Assembly (NCBI GenBank): GCA_964637565.1
Contig: CAZWTY010000141.1
Span: forward strand, 1 to 6,716
Origin: DYJE01 sp964637565
GTDB taxonomy: Bacteria; Desulfobacterota; Desulfobacteria; Desulfobacterales; Desulfolunaceae
Direction of reading: 5' to 3'
DNA: 6,716 nucleotides
Below, piece by piece: positions 5,203 to 6,716 of the stretch. A program made the translations under genes and the position numbers. Position 1 is the first letter of the stretch; every line of letters starts with the position of its first letter. Below the pieces are notes generated by a model, which was not told where the DNA came from, ran no database searches, and was given only the letters and a program-made list of their open reading frames with translations.

Positions 5203-6648
5203 ATGATGACCCCCAAAGAATACGAAGACAGTCTGAGAAAACTGAACCTCAAGGTTTACATGTTCGGCAAGCGCATCGAAAACGTGGTGGACGACCCCAT
5301 CATCCGGCCGTCCATGAACGCCGTGGCCTATACGTACAAGCTGGCCGCCGATCCTCAGTACGCGGACATCATGACCGCCACCAGTCACCTCACCGGGAAA
5401 ACCATCAACCGTTTCACCCACATCCACCAGAACACCGACGATCTGGTGAAGAAAACCAAGATGGGCCGGCTTCTGGGGTCCCACACCGGCTGCTGTTTCC
5501 AGCGCTGCGTGGGCATGGACAGCCTGAACGCCCTGTCCATCGTGACCTTCGATATCGACCGGAAATTTGGCACCGGCTACAACCGGCGGTTCCTCGACTA
5601 TCTGGAAATGGTCCAGGACAAGGACCTGGTGATGGACGGGGCCATGACCGATCCCAAGGGCGACCGGAGTCTTCCTCCCCATCAGCAGCCCGATCCCGAC
5701 ATGTTCCTCCGGGTGGTGGAAGAGCGGGCGGACGGCATCGTGGTGCGCGGGGCCAAAGTCCACCAGACCGGTGCCGTGAATTCCCACGAGATCATCGTGA
5801 TGCCCACCATTTCCCTCCGGGAAGAGGACAAGGATTACGCCATCAGCTTCGCCCTGCCCAGCGACGCCGAAGGCATCACCTACATCATGGGCCGCCAGTC
5901 CTGCGACACCCGGAAGCTGGAAGGGGGGACCCTGGACATGGGAAACCGCTTCTTCGGCGGCCACGAGGCCCTGGTGGTGTTCGACGACGTGTTCGTGCCC
6001 TGGCACCGGGTTTTCATGTACAAGGAATACGAGTTCGCCGGAAAACTGGTGGAAATCTTCGCCTCCTACCACCGCCAGAGTTACGCCTGCAAGGTGGGCG
6101 TGGGGGACGTGCTTATCGGGGCCGCCCAGACTGTCGCCGAGTTCAACGGCATCGAAAAAGCCTCACACGTGAAAGACAAGATCATCGAGATGAACCACCT
6201 GAACGAGACGCTGTTCTGCGGCTCCATCGCCTGCGCTTCGGAAGGGTACAAGGAGCCCAGCGGAACGTACTGCGTGAACACCCTTCTGGCCAACGTCTGC
6301 AAGCAGAACGTCACCCGGTTTCCTTACGAAATCGCACGGCTCGCCCAGGACATAGCCGGAGGCCTGGTGGTGACCCTTCCCTCGGAACAGGATTTACGGG
6401 CCCCTGAAACCGGCCGATGGATCGAGAAATACCTGAAAGGCAACGCCTCGGTTCCCACGGAACACCGGATGCGGGTGCTGCGTCTTATCGAAAACATCAC
6501 CCTGGGAACCGCCGCCGTGGGCTACCTCACCGAGTCCATGCACGGCGCAGGGTCACCCCAGGCCCAGCGCATCATGATCGCCCGTCAGGTGAACATGAAG
6601 GAAAAACAGAAGCACGCAAAGAAACTGTCCGGGATTATGGAAGAGTAA
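5203..6648 (+). CDS. abfD: 4-hydroxybutyryl-CoA dehydratase/vinylacetyl-CoA delta-isomerase
   Basis: This 481-residue protein closely matches AbfD, an FAD and [4Fe-4S] enzyme of the HpaB fold that dehydrates 4-hydroxybutyryl-CoA to crotonyl-CoA by a ketyl-radical route and isomerises vinylacetyl-CoA. Visible landmarks are Val-Tyr-Met-Phe-Gly (18-22), Gly-Lys-Thr-Ile-Asn-Arg-Phe (65-71), Cys-Phe-Gln-Arg-Cys-Val-Gly-Met-Asp (98-106), Asp-Gly-Ala-Met-Thr-Asp-Pro-Lys-Gly-Asp-Arg (145-155), His-Gln-Thr-Gly (187-190), His-Arg-Gln-Ser-Tyr (290-294) and Thr-Glu-Ser-Met-His-Gly-Ala-Gly-Ser-Pro-Gln-Ala-Gln (443-455). By correspondence with the Clostridium aminobutyricum enzyme, cluster ligands are Cys98, Cys102, His290 and Cys296, and catalytic residues are Glu255, Tyr294 and Glu444. 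His290 and Cys296 are one residue closer than His292 and Cys299 there. GGAG (5189-5192) lies 10 nt before ATG 5203; ATG 5206 is the next codon. The true substrate may be a related 4-hydroxyacyl-CoA. Confidence 0.9.
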   Translation: MMTPKEYEDSLRKLNLKVYMFGKRIENVVDDPIIRPSMNAVAYTYKLAADPQYADIMTATSHLTGKTINRFTHIHQNTDDLVKKTKMGRLLGSHTGCCFQRCVGMDSLNALSIVTFDIDRKFGTGYNRRFLDYLEMVQDKDLVMDGAMTDPKGDRSLPPHQQPDPDMFLRVVEERADGIVVRGAKVHQTGAVNSHEIIVMPTISLREEDKDYAISFALPSDAEGITYIMGRQSCDTRKLEGGTLDMGNRFFGGHEALVVFDDVFVPWHRVFMYKEYEFAGKLVEIFASYHRQSYACKVGVGDVLIGAAQTVAEFNGIEKASHVKDKIIEMNHLNETLFCGSIACASEGYKEPSGTYCVNTLLANVCKQNVTRFPYEIARLAQDIAGGLVVTLPSEQDLRAPETGRWIEKYLKGNASVPTEHRMRVLRLIENITLGTAAVGYLTESMHGAGSPQAQRIMIARQVNMKEKQKHAKKLSGIMEE

Positions 6649-6654
6649 TTTTCC

Positions 6655-6689
6655 GGCCCTGTTCCCGGCTTTCATGACGGAACAGGGCC
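6655..6689 (+). terminator. Strong hairpin after abfD, possible terminator
   Basis: GGCCCTGTTCC (6655-6665) and GGAACAGGGCC (6679-6689) form a perfect 11-bp stem with a 13-nt loop, starting 6 nt after the abfD stop. No U-tract follows, so it is not a textbook intrinsic terminator. It could protect the 3' end or act with Rho. Confidence 0.55.
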
Positions 6690-6691
6690 AT

Positions 6692-6716
6692 CCCGGGAAC
6701 GCCGGGTTGCACCCGG
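6692..6716. repeat. Two mutually exclusive small hairpins at the window edge
   Basis: CCCGG (6692-6696) can pair with CCGGG (6702-6706) around GAACG. Alternatively CCGGGT (6702-6707) pairs with ACCCGG (6711-6716) around TGC. The two folds share 6702-6706 and cannot form together. The second reaches the window end and may extend further. Function is unknown. Confidence 0.4.

Noticed and set aside
5134..6072. Long open frame on the - strand opposite abfD
   Set aside because: It is His/Gly/Val-rich shadow sequence with no recognisable domain, while the plus strand encodes a highly conserved enzyme.
1..6716. CRISPR arrays, tRNA or rRNA genes, transposases, integrases
   Set aside because: No repeat-spacer arrays, RNA gene landmarks or recombinase motifs are visible on either strand.

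Overview
The window looks like the chromosome of an anaerobic, acyl-CoA-oxidising bacterium. Desulfobacterota (Desulfobacteraceae-like) is my best guess. It rests on the combination of a 4-hydroxybutyryl-CoA dehydratase-type flavoprotein, a ~600-residue DmdC-like acyl-CoA dehydrogenase, a DUF169 protein and a tandem TetR regulator, together with GC-rich coding. No marker gene is present, so the lineage is inference.

Region 1 (1 to about 860) is visibly AT-richer than the rest. It holds a compact HicAB toxin-antitoxin module (hicA 170-358, hicB 363-764). A consensus sigma70 promoter (TTGACA, 17 bp, TATAAT) lies so close to hicA that the mRNA probably starts at or next to the start codon. A 14-bp inverted repeat covers the -10 box, predicted start point and start codon, and is a natural HicB operator. 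The composition suggests an acquired module.

Region 2 (949-2957) holds a DUF169 protein of unknown function (+ strand) and a large fused regulator (- strand) with two complete TetR units in one chain. The two genes are convergent and overlap by 13 bp at their stop codons.

Region 3 (2958-3338) is a 381-bp divergent control region. It has a recognisable promoter facing each way: TTGAAT, 18 bp, TATACT for the regulator, and TTGACA, 18 bp, TATAAT for the enzymes. The same 11-bp word, GAATTTCGCTC, occurs once in each orientation, over the -35 of the regulator promoter and over the predicted start site of the enzyme promoter. It is asymmetric, so a regulator with two covalently joined, different HTH domains is a plausible ligand.

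Region 4 (3339-6716) is a two-gene operon. The first gene encodes the acyl-CoA dehydrogenase and the second the AbfD-like dehydratase/isomerase. It ends in a perfect 11-bp hairpin without a U-tract, followed by two smaller, mutually exclusive hairpins. Together the enzymes would handle a C4 or related 4-hydroxyacyl/enoyl-CoA under control of the tandem TetR protein. The dehydratase keeps all the recognisable cluster and catalytic residues, but the His and Cys cluster ligands are one residue closer than in the Clostridium aminobutyricum enzyme. No wholly new system is obvious. The most original signals are the tandem regulator with its asymmetric repeated site and the altered ligand spacing.
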